64,000 nt of DNA from Pseudonocardia sp. TRM90224. GTDB lineage: Bacteria; Actinomycetota; Actinomycetes; Mycobacteriales; Pseudonocardiaceae. A program made the position numbers and the translations under genes. The first letter of the stretch is position 1. Every line of letters starts with the position of its first letter. The stretch lies in assembly GCF_021245725.1 (NCBI RefSeq), contig NZ_JAJGSX010000029.1, positions 1 through 64,000 on the forward strand, in the 5' to 3' direction. Below, piece after piece: positions 25,744 to 34,124 of this stretch. Below the pieces are notes generated by a model that saw only the letters and a list, made by a program, of their open reading frames with translations, searched no databases and was not told the DNA's origin.

Positions 25744-26283
25744 GTGATCACCGTGATCGAGCTGCCTGCGCGTGCCGAGCTGATCAGGTCCTTCGCGAAC
25801 ACGATCGACGTCGAGGAAGGCACCGACGTGCTGGCCGAGCAGGCCACCGCCGCCGCGTGGCTCGCCGGGAAGCACCTGAGCGCCGGCCCGCGGCTGAGCG
25901 CGGACGACCACCACGACCTGCTCGCCCTGCGCGGGGGCATCCGCGACGCGCTCGGTGCGGACGGCGCGTCCTCCCCCGACGCCAGAGCGGCCGCAGAGCG
26001 GGTGTTGCGCTCCCTCCCCCTGCACGCCGGGATCGACGGCGACGCGCTCGCGTCCGACGGAAGCGCGGCGGCCCGGATCGCCATAGCGTGGGTGGAGCTG
26101 CGCATCACCGGCGAGGTCGCGCGCCTCAAGCGCTGCCCCGACGACACCTGCGGCTGGGTGTTCTGGGACGTCTCGCGCAACAACAGCCGTCGCTGGTGCT
26201 CGATGCGCGTCTGCGGCAATCGGGCGAAGGCCCGCGCCTACTCGGAGCGACAACGGGAGGCGGTGCCGGGCGGGGTGGGATGA
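25744..26283 (+). CDS. ABATE/CGNR zinc-finger protein, probable regulator
   Basis: This 179-residue protein has the N-terminal ABATE-like stress domain and a C-terminal CGNR zinc finger with ligands in RCPDDTCGWVFWDVSRNNS and RRWCSMRVCGNRAKARAYSE (Cys-x4-Cys and Cys-x4-Cys). CGNR proteins are DNA-binding regulators found near transporters. The GTG at 25744 gives MITVIELPARAEL. Its position, divergent from the MFS pump, suggests it controls it. The next gene begins 7 bases downstream. Confidence 0.88.
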   Translation: MITVIELPARAELIRSFANTIDVEEGTDVLAEQATAAAWLAGKHLSAGPRLSADDHHDLLALRGGIRDALGADGASSPDARAAAERVLRSLPLHAGIDGDALASDGSAAARIAIAWVELRITGEVARLKRCPDDTCGWVFWDVSRNNSRRWCSMRVCGNRAKARAYSERQREAVPGGVG

Positions 26284-26290
26284 GCGTGCG

Positions 26291-27391
26291 GTGGCCACGC
26301 TGCGCGGGGCCGCGCTGGCTCCGCTGTTCTCGGCTCTGATCTCGAGCACGATCGTCGTCGCCATCGTCGTGATCTCGCAGACCGGAGGGATCCCGGCGCC
26401 GATACCGCCCAACCCGGTGCGGCCCGCGCCCGCGCCGGTCGACCTCGAACGGGAGAGCCTCGACCGGTGTGTCGCGGCGGTCGTCGCGGCCGGGATCGCC
26501 GATCGCTACCCGCCGGCGGAGCAGTGGACCCCGCTGACCCGCCTGTCGACGGACGGCCGCCGGGTGATCATGGTCGACGCCCCGGTTCCGTTCGTCTGCG
26601 TCACGACCGCAACCACCGTCGACGTCTCCGATCCGCGCGGCGCGGTGCCGATGGAATCGGCGTCGTTGCTGCTCAGCACACATGACGGGGTGCTGGCCGC
26701 CACCGCGACCGACGGGCGCTCGATCGAGGTGGTCACGGCCGGCGGGCGGCAACCGGGGTTCGCCGCAGCGCGCTACTTCCTCCGGATCGTGCCCGGCCCG
26801 ATCAACGATCCCGCCGACCTGGTGGCGGCCGTGGGCGGCCAGGACGGCGTGCGGCAACGCGGCTCCCCCACCGCGCTGGCCCTGCCGGCGGTGCACGTCG
26901 TCGACCGCGCGACAGCACCGGCCGACACCTCCGCCTACGCCGTCGACCTGGTCCGCAGGTGCTCGGAGGCCGGCGCCGACCCGGCGTTCCTGCCGTGGGA
27001 CCCGGCGCAGGTGCTGGCGTTCCGCCACGACGGGCAGCCCACGACGCTCGTCGTCGCCCGCGGGAACAACGCGATCGGCGGCTGCGCCGTCTCGCCGGGG
27101 CGAGTGGATCCGATCCGCACCTGGCGGACCCCGCTCACACCGACACCCGGGCGGCCGTTCACCTGGCTGTCCGCGCTGCCAGGGCTCCCGCCGGACGTCG
27201 CGGCCGGCCCGGTGGACACCGGCGTGGCCGGGCTGACGGTCGCGTTCGAGGGCAAGACCTGGCACGCCGCCGTCGCAGGCGGGACGTTCGCGACGCAGCT
27301 GCCGCCGTGGGCGCCGACCGACCCCACACTCCTGGTCGTCACGGCGTTCGACGCCGCCGGCACCGTCCTCTACACGGGACCGGCGGCGTAG
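26291..27391 (+). CDS. Membrane-anchored secreted protein of unknown function
   Basis: This 366-residue protein has one N-terminal membrane helix (LFSALISSTIVVAIVVISQT), a Pro-rich linker (PAPIPPNPVRPAPAP) and a large extracytoplasmic domain with four Cys residues that may pair. No enzyme motif is recognised. Its GTG start is 7 bases after the CGNR stop. Its end overlaps the convergent ROK repressor gene by 22 bases. A role in the cell envelope is an inference from topology only. Confidence 0.65.
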   Translation: MATLRGAALAPLFSALISSTIVVAIVVISQTGGIPAPIPPNPVRPAPAPVDLERESLDRCVAAVVAAGIADRYPPAEQWTPLTRLSTDGRRVIMVDAPVPFVCVTTATTVDVSDPRGAVPMESASLLLSTHDGVLAATATDGRSIEVVTAGGRQPGFAAARYFLRIVPGPINDPADLVAAVGGQDGVRQRGSPTALALPAVHVVDRATAPADTSAYAVDLVRRCSEAGADPAFLPWDPAQVLAFRHDGQPTTLVVARGNNAIGGCAVSPGRVDPIRTWRTPLTPTPGRPFTWLSALPGLPPDVAAGPVDTGVAGLTVAFEGKTWHAAVAGGTFATQLPPWAPTDPTLLVVTAFDAAGTVLYTGPAA

Positions 27392-28575
27392 GAACCGCCG
27401 CCGGCCTGCGCGCGGCGGTCGAAGAGCATGTCGCGGGCCACGCCGAGGGCACGCGCGACCGCACCCTGCAACACCCCGCTCTGCCCCAACGCACTGGCCA
27501 CGATCGGCGGCCGGAACGGGCCCAGCTCCGCCATCCGCCGCTCGATCGGCTCGCCGAGCACGTCGACGTTGCGCCCGACCCCGCCACCGAGCACCACGAG
27601 GTCGGGGTCGAGGATCGCGGTCACGGCCGCGACGACCGACCCGATCCGCCTGCCTTCGGCCTCGACGACGGCCCTGGCCACGTCGTCGCCGGCGGCAGCG
27701 GCGTCGAAGACCTCCTTCGCCGAGCCGACCGGGAGCCCGGCCTGCCGCGCGGCCTCGGCGACCCCGGCCGCGGAGGTGAGAGCCTCGGTCTCACCGCGCT
27801 CGCGTGTGTTGACGCCGGTGGCTTCGCCGCCGGCGGCGGGGAGGAACGACACCTCGCCCGCCAAGCCGCGCCCGCCGACGTACAGCTGACCGTTGATGAC
27901 GATGCCCATGCCGACACCGGTGCCGACGGAGACGAGCACGAAGTTGCGCACGCCCTGCCCCGCGCCGCGGGCCTGCTCACCGACGGCGGCGAGGTTGATG
28001 TCGTTCTCGATCGTCATCGGGACGCCCAGCGCGGCGCGGAGCTGGTCGACGAGGCCGGGACGGCCCCATCCGGGCAGGTTGGGCGCGAAGTCGAGGCGTC
28101 CCGTCGCCGGGTTGAGCACGCCGGGGCTGCCGACCACCGCGTAGGCCAACGCCGACCACTCGAGCCCGGCGTCGCCGGCGACCTCGAGTGCGAGCGAGCG
28201 GACGCGGCGCACCAGGTCGGCCGCGGATCGTGCGGTGTTGCGGACGTCGCGGCGCCCGACGAACTCGCCGCGCAGGTCGGCCACGGCGAGCCGGACCCAG
28301 TCGCGCCCGATGTCGATGCCGCCGACGAAGCCGGCGCGCGCGTTCAGGTCGTAGATCGCGGTCGTCGGGCCGGGCCGCCCGTGCAGCGACCCGATCTGCT
28401 GCACCAGCCCGGCCGCCTCCACGCCGGCGAGCGCCGCCGACACCGTCGGCTTGGACAGCCCGGTGGCTTTCGCAAGATCACCGCGGGACGAGGGGCCGTG
28501 CTCGAGGAAGTGGTCGAGCAACAGCCGTTCGTTCATCGAGCGGAGCAGCTGGGGGTTGCCCACCTGACGCTTCAT
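27370..28575 (-). CDS. ROK-family transcriptional repressor (XylR/NagC type)
   Basis: This 401-residue protein has an N-terminal winged HTH (SSRGDLAKATGLSKPTVSAA, about residues 30-49) and a ROK domain with GGIDIGRDWVRLAVADLRGE (phosphate-1 loop) and VLVSVGTGVGMGIVINGQLY. The usual zinc-binding Cys cluster of ROK proteins is not evident. ATG 28575 gives MKRQVGNPQLLRSMNERLLL, a standard start; the frame continues upstream only through the promoter of the sugar operon. Divergent from the XylF-like gene, so it should repress that operon and respond to its sugar. Confidence 0.92.
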   Translation of the reverse strand: MKRQVGNPQLLRSMNERLLLDHFLEHGPSSRGDLAKATGLSKPTVSAALAGVEAAGLVQQIGSLHGRPGPTTAIYDLNARAGFVGGIDIGRDWVRLAVADLRGEFVGRRDVRNTARSAADLVRRVRSLALEVAGDAGLEWSALAYAVVGSPGVLNPATGRLDFAPNLPGWGRPGLVDQLRAALGVPMTIENDINLAAVGEQARGAGQGVRNFVLVSVGTGVGMGIVINGQLYVGGRGLAGEVSFLPAAGGEATGVNTRERGETEALTSAAGVAEAARQAGLPVGSAKEVFDAAAAGDDVARAVVEAEGRRIGSVVAAVTAILDPDLVVLGGGVGRNVDVLGEPIERRMAELGPFRPPIVASALGQSGVLQGAVARALGVARDMLFDRRAQAGGGSYAAGPV

Positions 28576-28693
28576 CAGCCCTCCCGTCGGCCCACAGATG
28601 AGGCGATCGTGCCTCAGGCTGGACACCGAGGTTGTCAGTAAACTACCTTTCTTATCAACGCTCCAACCAAAACTCCTGAACAAGAGGGTGACC
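28576..28693. promoter_or_regulatory. Divergent promoter region of sugar operon and ROK repressor
   Basis: This 118-base gap has an AT-rich core around GTCAGTAAACTACCTTTCTT (28635-28654). The flanks TTGTCAGTAA and TTCTTATCAA form a weak dyad. ROK operators are often AT-rich dyads of this kind. No exact consensus can be claimed. AAGAGGG before 28694 is the ribosome-binding site of the substrate-binding protein. Confidence 0.45.
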
Positions 28694-29797
28694 ATGCGTC
28701 GAGTGGGATTCGCGGCGGCGGCAGGTGTCGCGCTGCTGGTCGCAGCAGGGTGTGGGTCCAGCGGCGGATCCAGTCCCGCAGCTCCGACGGGTGCCGCGCC
28801 GAGCGCGACCGGCTCCGACGCGACCATCGCGCTCTTCCTCCCGGAGTCGAAGACCACCCGGTACGAGGCCTTCGACCGCCCGATCTTCGAGGCGCAGGTC
28901 AAGAAGAGCTGCCCGGGCTGCACGGTGCTCTACTTCAACGCCGACCAGGACGCCGCCAAGCAGCAGGGCCAGGTCGAGTCGGCGCTCACGCAGGGCGCCG
29001 ACGTGCTCGTCCTCGACGCCGTCGACGCGTCGGCCGTCGCACCGCTGGTCAACCAGGCCAAGCAGAAGAAGGTGCCGGTCGTCGCCTACGACCGGCTGAT
29101 CTCCGGCATCGCGTACGAGTACTACGTCTCCTTCAACAACGTGAAGGTCGGCGAGGTGCAGGGCCAGGCGCTGCTCGACGAGCTGACCAAGCGCGGCACG
29201 ATCGGCAGCGGCCAGGTCGTCATGATCAACGGCGCACCGACCGACCCCAGCGCGGGCGACTACAAGAAGGGCGCGCACAACGCGCTCGACGGCAAGGTCA
29301 CGATCGGACGCGAGTTCGACACCCCCGACTGGAGCCCCGACAAGGCGCAGCAGCAGATGGAGCAGGCCATCACCGCGCTGGGCAAGGACTCGATCGTCGG
29401 TATCTACTCCGCGAACGACGGCATGGCGACCGGCGCGATCGCCGCGCTCAAGCGGGCCGGCTACACCACGTTGCCGCCGGTCACCGGCCAGGACGCCGAG
29501 CTCGCCGGCGTGCAGCGCATCGTCACCGGCGAGCAGACGATGACCATCTACCTCAACATCCGCTCGCAGGCGGAGAAGGCGGCCGAGCTCGCCGTCGCGC
29601 TGGGCAAGGGTGAGAAGCCGGCCGCGCCGACGACGTACAAGAACGACGTCGCCGACATCCCCGCCTTCCTGCTCGACCCGATCGCGGTCTCGAAGTCGAA
29701 CATCAAGGACACGATCGTCAAGGACGGGTTCTACACCGTCGACCAGATCTGCACGCCCGAGGTTGCGGCAGCCTGCGCGGAGGCCGGGCTGAAGTGA
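28694..29797 (+). CDS. XylF-like sugar ABC substrate-binding lipoprotein
   Basis: This 367-residue lipoprotein has lipobox LLVAAGCGSSGG after the signal peptide. The periplasmic-binding fold shows the D-xylose-binding-protein pattern: VPVVAYDRLISGIAYEYYVS, FNNVKVGEVQGQALLDEL and GQDAELAGVQRIVTGEQTMT. The ATG at 28694 is preceded by a good ribosome-binding site. It delivers a sugar to the ATPase and permease encoded next. Xylose is likely by homology, but the ROK kinase downstream would fit a hexose better, so the sugar is unsure. Confidence 0.88.
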   Translation: MRRVGFAAAAGVALLVAAGCGSSGGSSPAAPTGAAPSATGSDATIALFLPESKTTRYEAFDRPIFEAQVKKSCPGCTVLYFNADQDAAKQQGQVESALTQGADVLVLDAVDASAVAPLVNQAKQKKVPVVAYDRLISGIAYEYYVSFNNVKVGEVQGQALLDELTKRGTIGSGQVVMINGAPTDPSAGDYKKGAHNALDGKVTIGREFDTPDWSPDKAQQQMEQAITALGKDSIVGIYSANDGMATGAIAALKRAGYTTLPPVTGQDAELAGVQRIVTGEQTMTIYLNIRSQAEKAAELAVALGKGEKPAAPTTYKNDVADIPAFLLDPIAVSKSNIKDTIVKDGFYTVDQICTPEVAAACAEAGLK

Positions 29798-30564
29798 CCT
29801 CCCAGAAGCCCACGGCCCGGGCCGAGACGCAGGGGGTGCTTTCGGCCCGGGCCGTGACCAAGCGCTACGGCGCAGTGCAAGCGCTGGCGGGCGCCGACCT
29901 CGACGTGCACGCCGGCGAGGTCGTCGCGCTCGTCGGCGACAACGGCGCCGGCAAGTCCACGCTGGTCAAAGCCATCTCCGGGGCCGTCGCAGCCGACTCG
30001 GGCACCATCGAGTTCGACGGCAAGCCGGTCCGGATCACCCGCCCGCAGGACGCCCAGGCGCTCGGCATCACGACGGTCTTCCAGGACCTCGCCCTCTGCG
30101 AGAACCTCGACGTCGTCGCCAACCTGCACCTCGGCTCGGAGGCCCGGACGGGCGGTGTGCTCGGCGAGATCCGCATGGAACGTGCCGCGCGCGACCTGCT
30201 CGCGTCGCTCGACGTCCGGATCCGCGACGTGCGGGCGCCCGTCGCGGCGCTCTCCGGTGGCCAGCGCCAGTCGGTCGCGATCGCACGCGCGCTGCTCGGC
30301 AAGCCGCGCATGGTGATCCTCGACGAACCGACGGCCGCGCTGGGCGTCGAGCAGACCGCACAAGTGCTCGCGCTGGTCGGCAGGCTGCGCGAGCGCGGGC
30401 TCGCGGTGCTGCTGATCTCGCACAACCTCGCCGACGTCCGCGCGGTGAGCGACCGGGTCGTCGTGCTGCGGCTCGGCCGCAACGCCGGCGACTTCGTCAC
30501 CGCGCAGACATCACAGGAGACGATCGTGGCTGCCATCACCGGCGCAACAGCGGGGGCGGCGTGA
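29794..30564 (+). CDS. Sugar ABC transporter ATPase (single ABC domain)
   Basis: This 256-residue ATPase has Walker A GDNGAGKSTLVKA, signature LSGGQRQSVAIARALLGKPR and Walker B VILDEPTAALGVEQT. E. coli XylG and RbsA carry two ABC domains (about 500 residues); this one has one, so the transporter would use a homodimer. Overlaps the previous gene by four bases (GTGA) and the permease by four. Confidence 0.92.
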   Translation: MTSQKPTARAETQGVLSARAVTKRYGAVQALAGADLDVHAGEVVALVGDNGAGKSTLVKAISGAVAADSGTIEFDGKPVRITRPQDAQALGITTVFQDLALCENLDVVANLHLGSEARTGGVLGEIRMERAARDLLASLDVRIRDVRAPVAALSGGQRQSVAIARALLGKPRMVILDEPTAALGVEQTAQVLALVGRLRERGLAVLLISHNLADVRAVSDRVVVLRLGRNAGDFVTAQTSQETIVAAITGATAGAA

Positions 30565-31802
30565 TGGCCGGCGCAGGCGCGACCGCCGCCGGCCCGACGG
30601 CCGGATCCGACGCAACAGGAGCTTCGATGTTGCGCTCGGTGCTCGACGCGGGCCGCGACCGGCTGCGGCGCGGCGACCTCGGCTCGCTCCCCGTCGCCGT
30701 CGGGATAGTCCTGATCGCGATCGTGTTCTCGTCGCTGAACGACCGCTTCCTCTCGGCCGAGAACCTCACCAACCTCGCGCTGCAGATGGCCGCGACCGGC
30801 ACGATCGCGCTGGGCATCATCCTGGTGCTGCTGCTCGGCGAGATCGACCTCTCCGCGGGGTCGGTCAGCGGGCTCTCCGCGGTCGCCATGACCCTCCTGT
30901 ACGTCCAGCAGGGCTGGAACGTCGTGCTGGCGGTGCTCGGCGCGCTGATCACCGGCGGGGTGATCGGGCTGATCCACGGCCTGATGCGCACGAAGCTCGC
31001 GATGCCGTCGTTCGTCGTGACGCTCGCCGGGCTGATCGGCTGGCAGGGCCTGATGCTCTACCTGCTCGGCGACGACGGCACGATCAACCTCCCGTTCGAC
31101 CGCGGGGTCGCGCAGCTCTCCGACACGTGGCTGCCGGCGTGGCTGGGCTGGCTGCTCGTCGTGCTGCTGTGGGCGGGGCATCTCGCGTCGACGCTGGTCA
31201 CGCGGCAGATGCGGGTCGCGGCGCGGCTCGCGGTGCAGGCTCCCGTCTGGATCGTGGTGCGCTCGGCCGCGCTCGGGCTGCTGCTCGCCGTCGCGGTCGT
31301 CGTGCTGAACTCCGACCGCGGCGTCCCGCTCACCCTCGTGATCTTCGGCGGGCTGGTGGTCGGGCTCGACCTCGTGCTGCGCCGCACGGTGTGGGGCCGG
31401 CGGATGTACGCGGTGGGCGGCAACGCGGAGGCGTCGCGGCGGGCCGGGATCAACGTCACCAGCGTGCGGATCATGGCGTTCGTCGGGGCGTCGATGCTGG
31501 CCGCGGTCGGCGGCATCCTCGCGGCGTCGCGGCTGGCCGCGGTCAACCAGAGCTCCGGCGGCAGCGACATCCTGCTGAACGCCATCGCCGCGGCCGTCAT
31601 CGGCGGCACCAGCCTCTTCGGCGGGCGCGGCCGGGCGTACGCGGCGCTGCTCGGCATCCTCGTGATCCAGTCGATCACCAACGGGATGCTGCTGCTCAAC
31701 GTGGACTCGTCGGTGCGGTTCATGGTGACGGGCGCGGTGCTCGCCATCGCGGTCGCGATCGACTCGCTCGCGCGACGGGGAGCGGCGGACGGGCTGCGGT
31801 GA
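30561..31802 (+). CDS. XylH-like sugar ABC permease
   Basis: This 413-residue permease of the BPD_transp_2 family has about ten helices. It contains LLGEIDLSAGSVSGLSAVAM (the conserved E-D-L-S-x-G segment), NAEASRRAGINVTSVRIMAF and GGTSLFGGRGRAYAALLGIL. The GTG start overlaps the ATPase stop by four bases. The first 35 residues are a Gly/Ala-rich cytosolic extension. It forms the membrane channel of the sugar importer. Confidence 0.93.
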   Translation: MMAGAGATAAGPTAGSDATGASMLRSVLDAGRDRLRRGDLGSLPVAVGIVLIAIVFSSLNDRFLSAENLTNLALQMAATGTIALGIILVLLLGEIDLSAGSVSGLSAVAMTLLYVQQGWNVVLAVLGALITGGVIGLIHGLMRTKLAMPSFVVTLAGLIGWQGLMLYLLGDDGTINLPFDRGVAQLSDTWLPAWLGWLLVVLLWAGHLASTLVTRQMRVAARLAVQAPVWIVVRSAALGLLLAVAVVVLNSDRGVPLTLVIFGGLVVGLDLVLRRTVWGRRMYAVGGNAEASRRAGINVTSVRIMAFVGASMLAAVGGILAASRLAAVNQSSGGSDILLNAIAAAVIGGTSLFGGRGRAYAALLGILVIQSITNGMLLLNVDSSVRFMVTGAVLAIAVAIDSLARRGAADGLR

Positions 31803-32692
31803 GCGAACCGTACGTTCTCGCCGTCGACTTCGGCGGCACGAAAGCCGGCCTGGCCGCGATCGACCGCAGCGGTGCCGTGCTGGCCGGCGAGCGGCTGGCG
31901 ATGCACGCCGAGCGTGGCGCGGAGCAGGCCATCGTCCGGACGATCGACGCCGCACGCGCGCTCGTCACCGATGCAGGGGCCGGTGCGCTGCTGGCCTCGG
32001 GCGTCGCCAGCCCCGGGATCGTGCTCCCCGACGGTGTGCTGCTCGCGCCCAACGTGCCGGGTTGGTCGACGGTGCGGCTGCAGGCGCGGTTCGAGGAGGC
32101 GCTGGGCGTGCCCGCGGTGTGCGCGACCGACGTCAAGGCGGCAACGCTCGCCGAGGCGCGGTGGGGGCGGCTGCAGGACGTGCAGACGGGGATCCACCTC
32201 AACCTCGGCACCGGCATCGCGGTGGGGGTCGTGGTCGACGGGACCGTGCTGACCGGCGCGCACGGCGCCGCCGGTGAGATCGGGTACTACCTGCGCTCCC
32301 CCAGCGACCGGGTCGGTCCGCACGAGGGGTTCGCGCCGCTGGAGGAGCACGTCGGTGGGAAGGCGATCGGCGAGCGCGGGCGGGCCGTCGGCGGCGACGG
32401 CGACGCGGCCTCGGTGTTCGCGCTCGCCCGCACGGATCCGGCGGCGCGCGCGTTCGTCGACGCGACCGTCGCCGACCTCGCCGTCCACATCGCCAACACC
32501 GCGATACTCGTCGACCCGCAGCGGATCACCGTCGGCGGCGGGATGGCGGAGGTCGCCGACGTGCTGCTGCCGGCGATCGCCGACGTTCTCGACCGGGCGG
32601 TGCCGTTCCCGCCGCAGCTCGTCACGGCACGGTTCACGCAGGACGGCCCGCTGGTCGGCGCCGCCGCGCTGGCCTGGGACTCACTGCGGTGA
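31799..32692 (+). CDS. ROK-family sugar kinase
   Basis: This 297-residue kinase begins with GTG and has the phosphate loop LAVDFGGTKAGLAAIDRSG. The sugar-binding/catalytic part includes VPGWSTVRLQARFEEALGVP, NLGTGIAVGVVVDGTVLTGA and HGAAGEIGYYLRSP. The characteristic ROK zinc motif (CxCGxxGC) is absent; the region reads HEGFAPLEEHVGGKAIG instead. It overlaps the permease stop by four bases and closes the operon. It should phosphorylate the imported sugar. Activity is likely but unproven given the missing zinc motif. Confidence 0.88.
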   Translation: MSEPYVLAVDFGGTKAGLAAIDRSGAVLAGERLAMHAERGAEQAIVRTIDAARALVTDAGAGALLASGVASPGIVLPDGVLLAPNVPGWSTVRLQARFEEALGVPAVCATDVKAATLAEARWGRLQDVQTGIHLNLGTGIAVGVVVDGTVLTGAHGAAGEIGYYLRSPSDRVGPHEGFAPLEEHVGGKAIGERGRAVGGDGDAASVFALARTDPAARAFVDATVADLAVHIANTAILVDPQRITVGGGMAEVADVLLPAIADVLDRAVPFPPQLVTARFTQDGPLVGAAALAWDSLR

Positions 32693-32706
32693 CGCACACC
32701 GAACTT

Positions 32707-32766
32707 CCCCACCGTTTTGCCAACCTGCACGCCCTTTTGGGTGTGCAAGTAGGCAAAACGGTGGGG
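32707..32766. repeat. Dispersed palindrome family A, copy 3
   Basis: A 60-bp palindrome with the family arms CCCCACCGTTTTGCC / GGCAAAACGGTGGGG and a TTTT loop. It starts 14 bases after the sugar kinase stop, in the position of a terminator for the sugar operon. The flanks GAACTT and AAGTT extend the symmetry. Confidence 0.9.
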
Positions 32767-32849
32767 AAGTTGGGGACCCCTCCCGAGGGGGATGTGGTCC
32801 ACTCCGTGAGGGGAGGGGACGCCCGGTCGGGGGGCCGAGACTCCTTCCT

Positions 32850-33911
32850 ATGGGGGGAACGAGGGAAGGCCAGGCCGCCGAGTGGTGGGGGCGGTGGCCG
32901 GTATGGACGGCGTACGCGGCGGTCGGGGGGTCGCTCGCGTACGCCGTCGCCGGCACGCACTGGGCGCTCGGCGGGGGCGGGTTCCCGTTCGGTGCGGCTG
33001 ATCTCGACGCGGCCGACAACGGAGATCTGCTGGCGGGTGTGACCCCGCAGGCCGCCGGGCCGGTGATCACGGCGCTCGGGGTTGCGGGCGCGCTCGCCGG
33101 CTGGGCGATGCTGCGGCGGACCCGCATCGCGCGGCCGCTGGTGCTGGCGGTCGGGATCGGGCTGGCGGTGCTGCTGGCCGTCGTCCTCCCGGAGTCGAGA
33201 GCGGTCAAGTGGATGCCGCCGCTGGGGCTGCTGGGCTTCTTGCGGCCACCGAGCGGGTCGACCGTGCAGTTCCTCGTGCTCATGCTGCTCGGGTTCGTAT
33301 GGGCCGGCGCGATGTTGGCCTACTGGCGCGCAACCCGGGGCGCGTGCGCCACTTGCGGACGCTCGGGCAGGCCCGACGACCCGCGCTGGGCGCGGTGGGG
33401 GCGGATCGTGACGTACGTGGCGATCGTGGCGCCGTTCGGGTACGCGCTCGTGCGGGTCGGGTGGGCGATGGGAGTCCCGATCGGTGTGCCGCCGGAGTTC
33501 CTGGAGCGGATCAACGCGGCGAACCCCGGCAACACGACGATGATCTTGGAGCTCGCGCTCGCCGGCTTCGCCACCGGTGGCGCGCTGCTCACCGTCGGGT
33601 TGCTGCGGCCGTGGGGGACGAGGTTCCCGCGGTGGCTGGGCGGGCGGCCGGTGCCCGTCGCGTTCCCGGTGGCGTTCGCCGGCACGGTCGCCGTGAGCCT
33701 GACGGCGTTCGGGCTGTCGATGGCGCCCGACGTCGTGCGGTTCTTCGCCGGCGGGATGCACGCCATGGGCTACCGGATGGGGCTGCTGTGGGCGCTGCCG
33801 CCGGTCGCCATCCTCGTCTGGGGACTGAGCCTCGGGGCGGCGACGTGGGCCTACCACCGGCGACGTCGGACGGCGTGCAAACGCTGCGGTCAGGGCGATC
33901 CGATCCGCTGA
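32850..33911 (+). CDS. Membrane protein with cytosolic CxxC pairs
   Basis: This 353-residue protein has about seven hydrophobic helices. A CATCGRSG motif lies in a loop near residue 167 and CKRCGQ near the C-terminus; together they form a possible zinc-ribbon-like pair joined across the membrane fold. ATG 32850 (MGGTREGQAAEWWGRW) is used because upstream codons are Arg-rich and overlap repeat A3. No family is recognised. It is followed by the 22-bp tandem array. Confidence 0.65.
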   Translation: MGGTREGQAAEWWGRWPVWTAYAAVGGSLAYAVAGTHWALGGGGFPFGAADLDAADNGDLLAGVTPQAAGPVITALGVAGALAGWAMLRRTRIARPLVLAVGIGLAVLLAVVLPESRAVKWMPPLGLLGFLRPPSGSTVQFLVLMLLGFVWAGAMLAYWRATRGACATCGRSGRPDDPRWARWGRIVTYVAIVAPFGYALVRVGWAMGVPIGVPPEFLERINAANPGNTTMILELALAGFATGGALLTVGLLRPWGTRFPRWLGGRPVPVAFPVAFAGTVAVSLTAFGLSMAPDVVRFFAGGMHAMGYRMGLLWALPPVAILVWGLSLGAATWAYHRRRRTACKRCGQGDPIR

Positions 33912-33929
33912 GACGAACCGGAACTCGCA

Positions 33930-34061
33930 ACTCACCGGGCTGAAAGTGGCGACTCACCGGGCTGAAAGTGTCGACTCACCGGGCCGGAAGTGGCGACTCA
34001 CCGGGCCGGAAGTGGCGACTCACCGGGCTGGAAGTGACGACTCACCGGGTGTGGCGACTCG
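33930..34061. repeat. Tandem array, six copies of a 22-bp unit
   Basis: ACTCACCGGG recurs at 33930, 33952, 33974, 33996, 34018 and 34040. The unit is about 22 bases, with GGCTGAAAGTGGCG or close variants between. The period is exact and the last copy is shortened. The AAAGTGGC core recalls family B. It separates the CxxC membrane protein gene from yibE/F. A frame across it is open but only as repeats of R/T/P. Confidence 0.85.
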
Positions 34062-34124
34062 CTGTGGTGAGCGTGCGACACGGTGTGGTCGGGGTGCCGA
34101 AGCACGTGCGAGAGGATCTCGGGT

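Noticed and set aside
28576-28693. Extended start of the XylF-like protein at 28598
   Set aside because: It would put non-signal residues before the signal peptide and overlap the operator region.
31127-31798. Kinase gene starting at 31127
   Set aside because: The first 224 codons of that frame are a shadow of the permease gene; the kinase starts at GTG 31799.
33930-34061. CRISPR array at the 22-bp repeats
   Set aside because: Spacers are not unique; the whole unit repeats head to tail and no cas genes are near.
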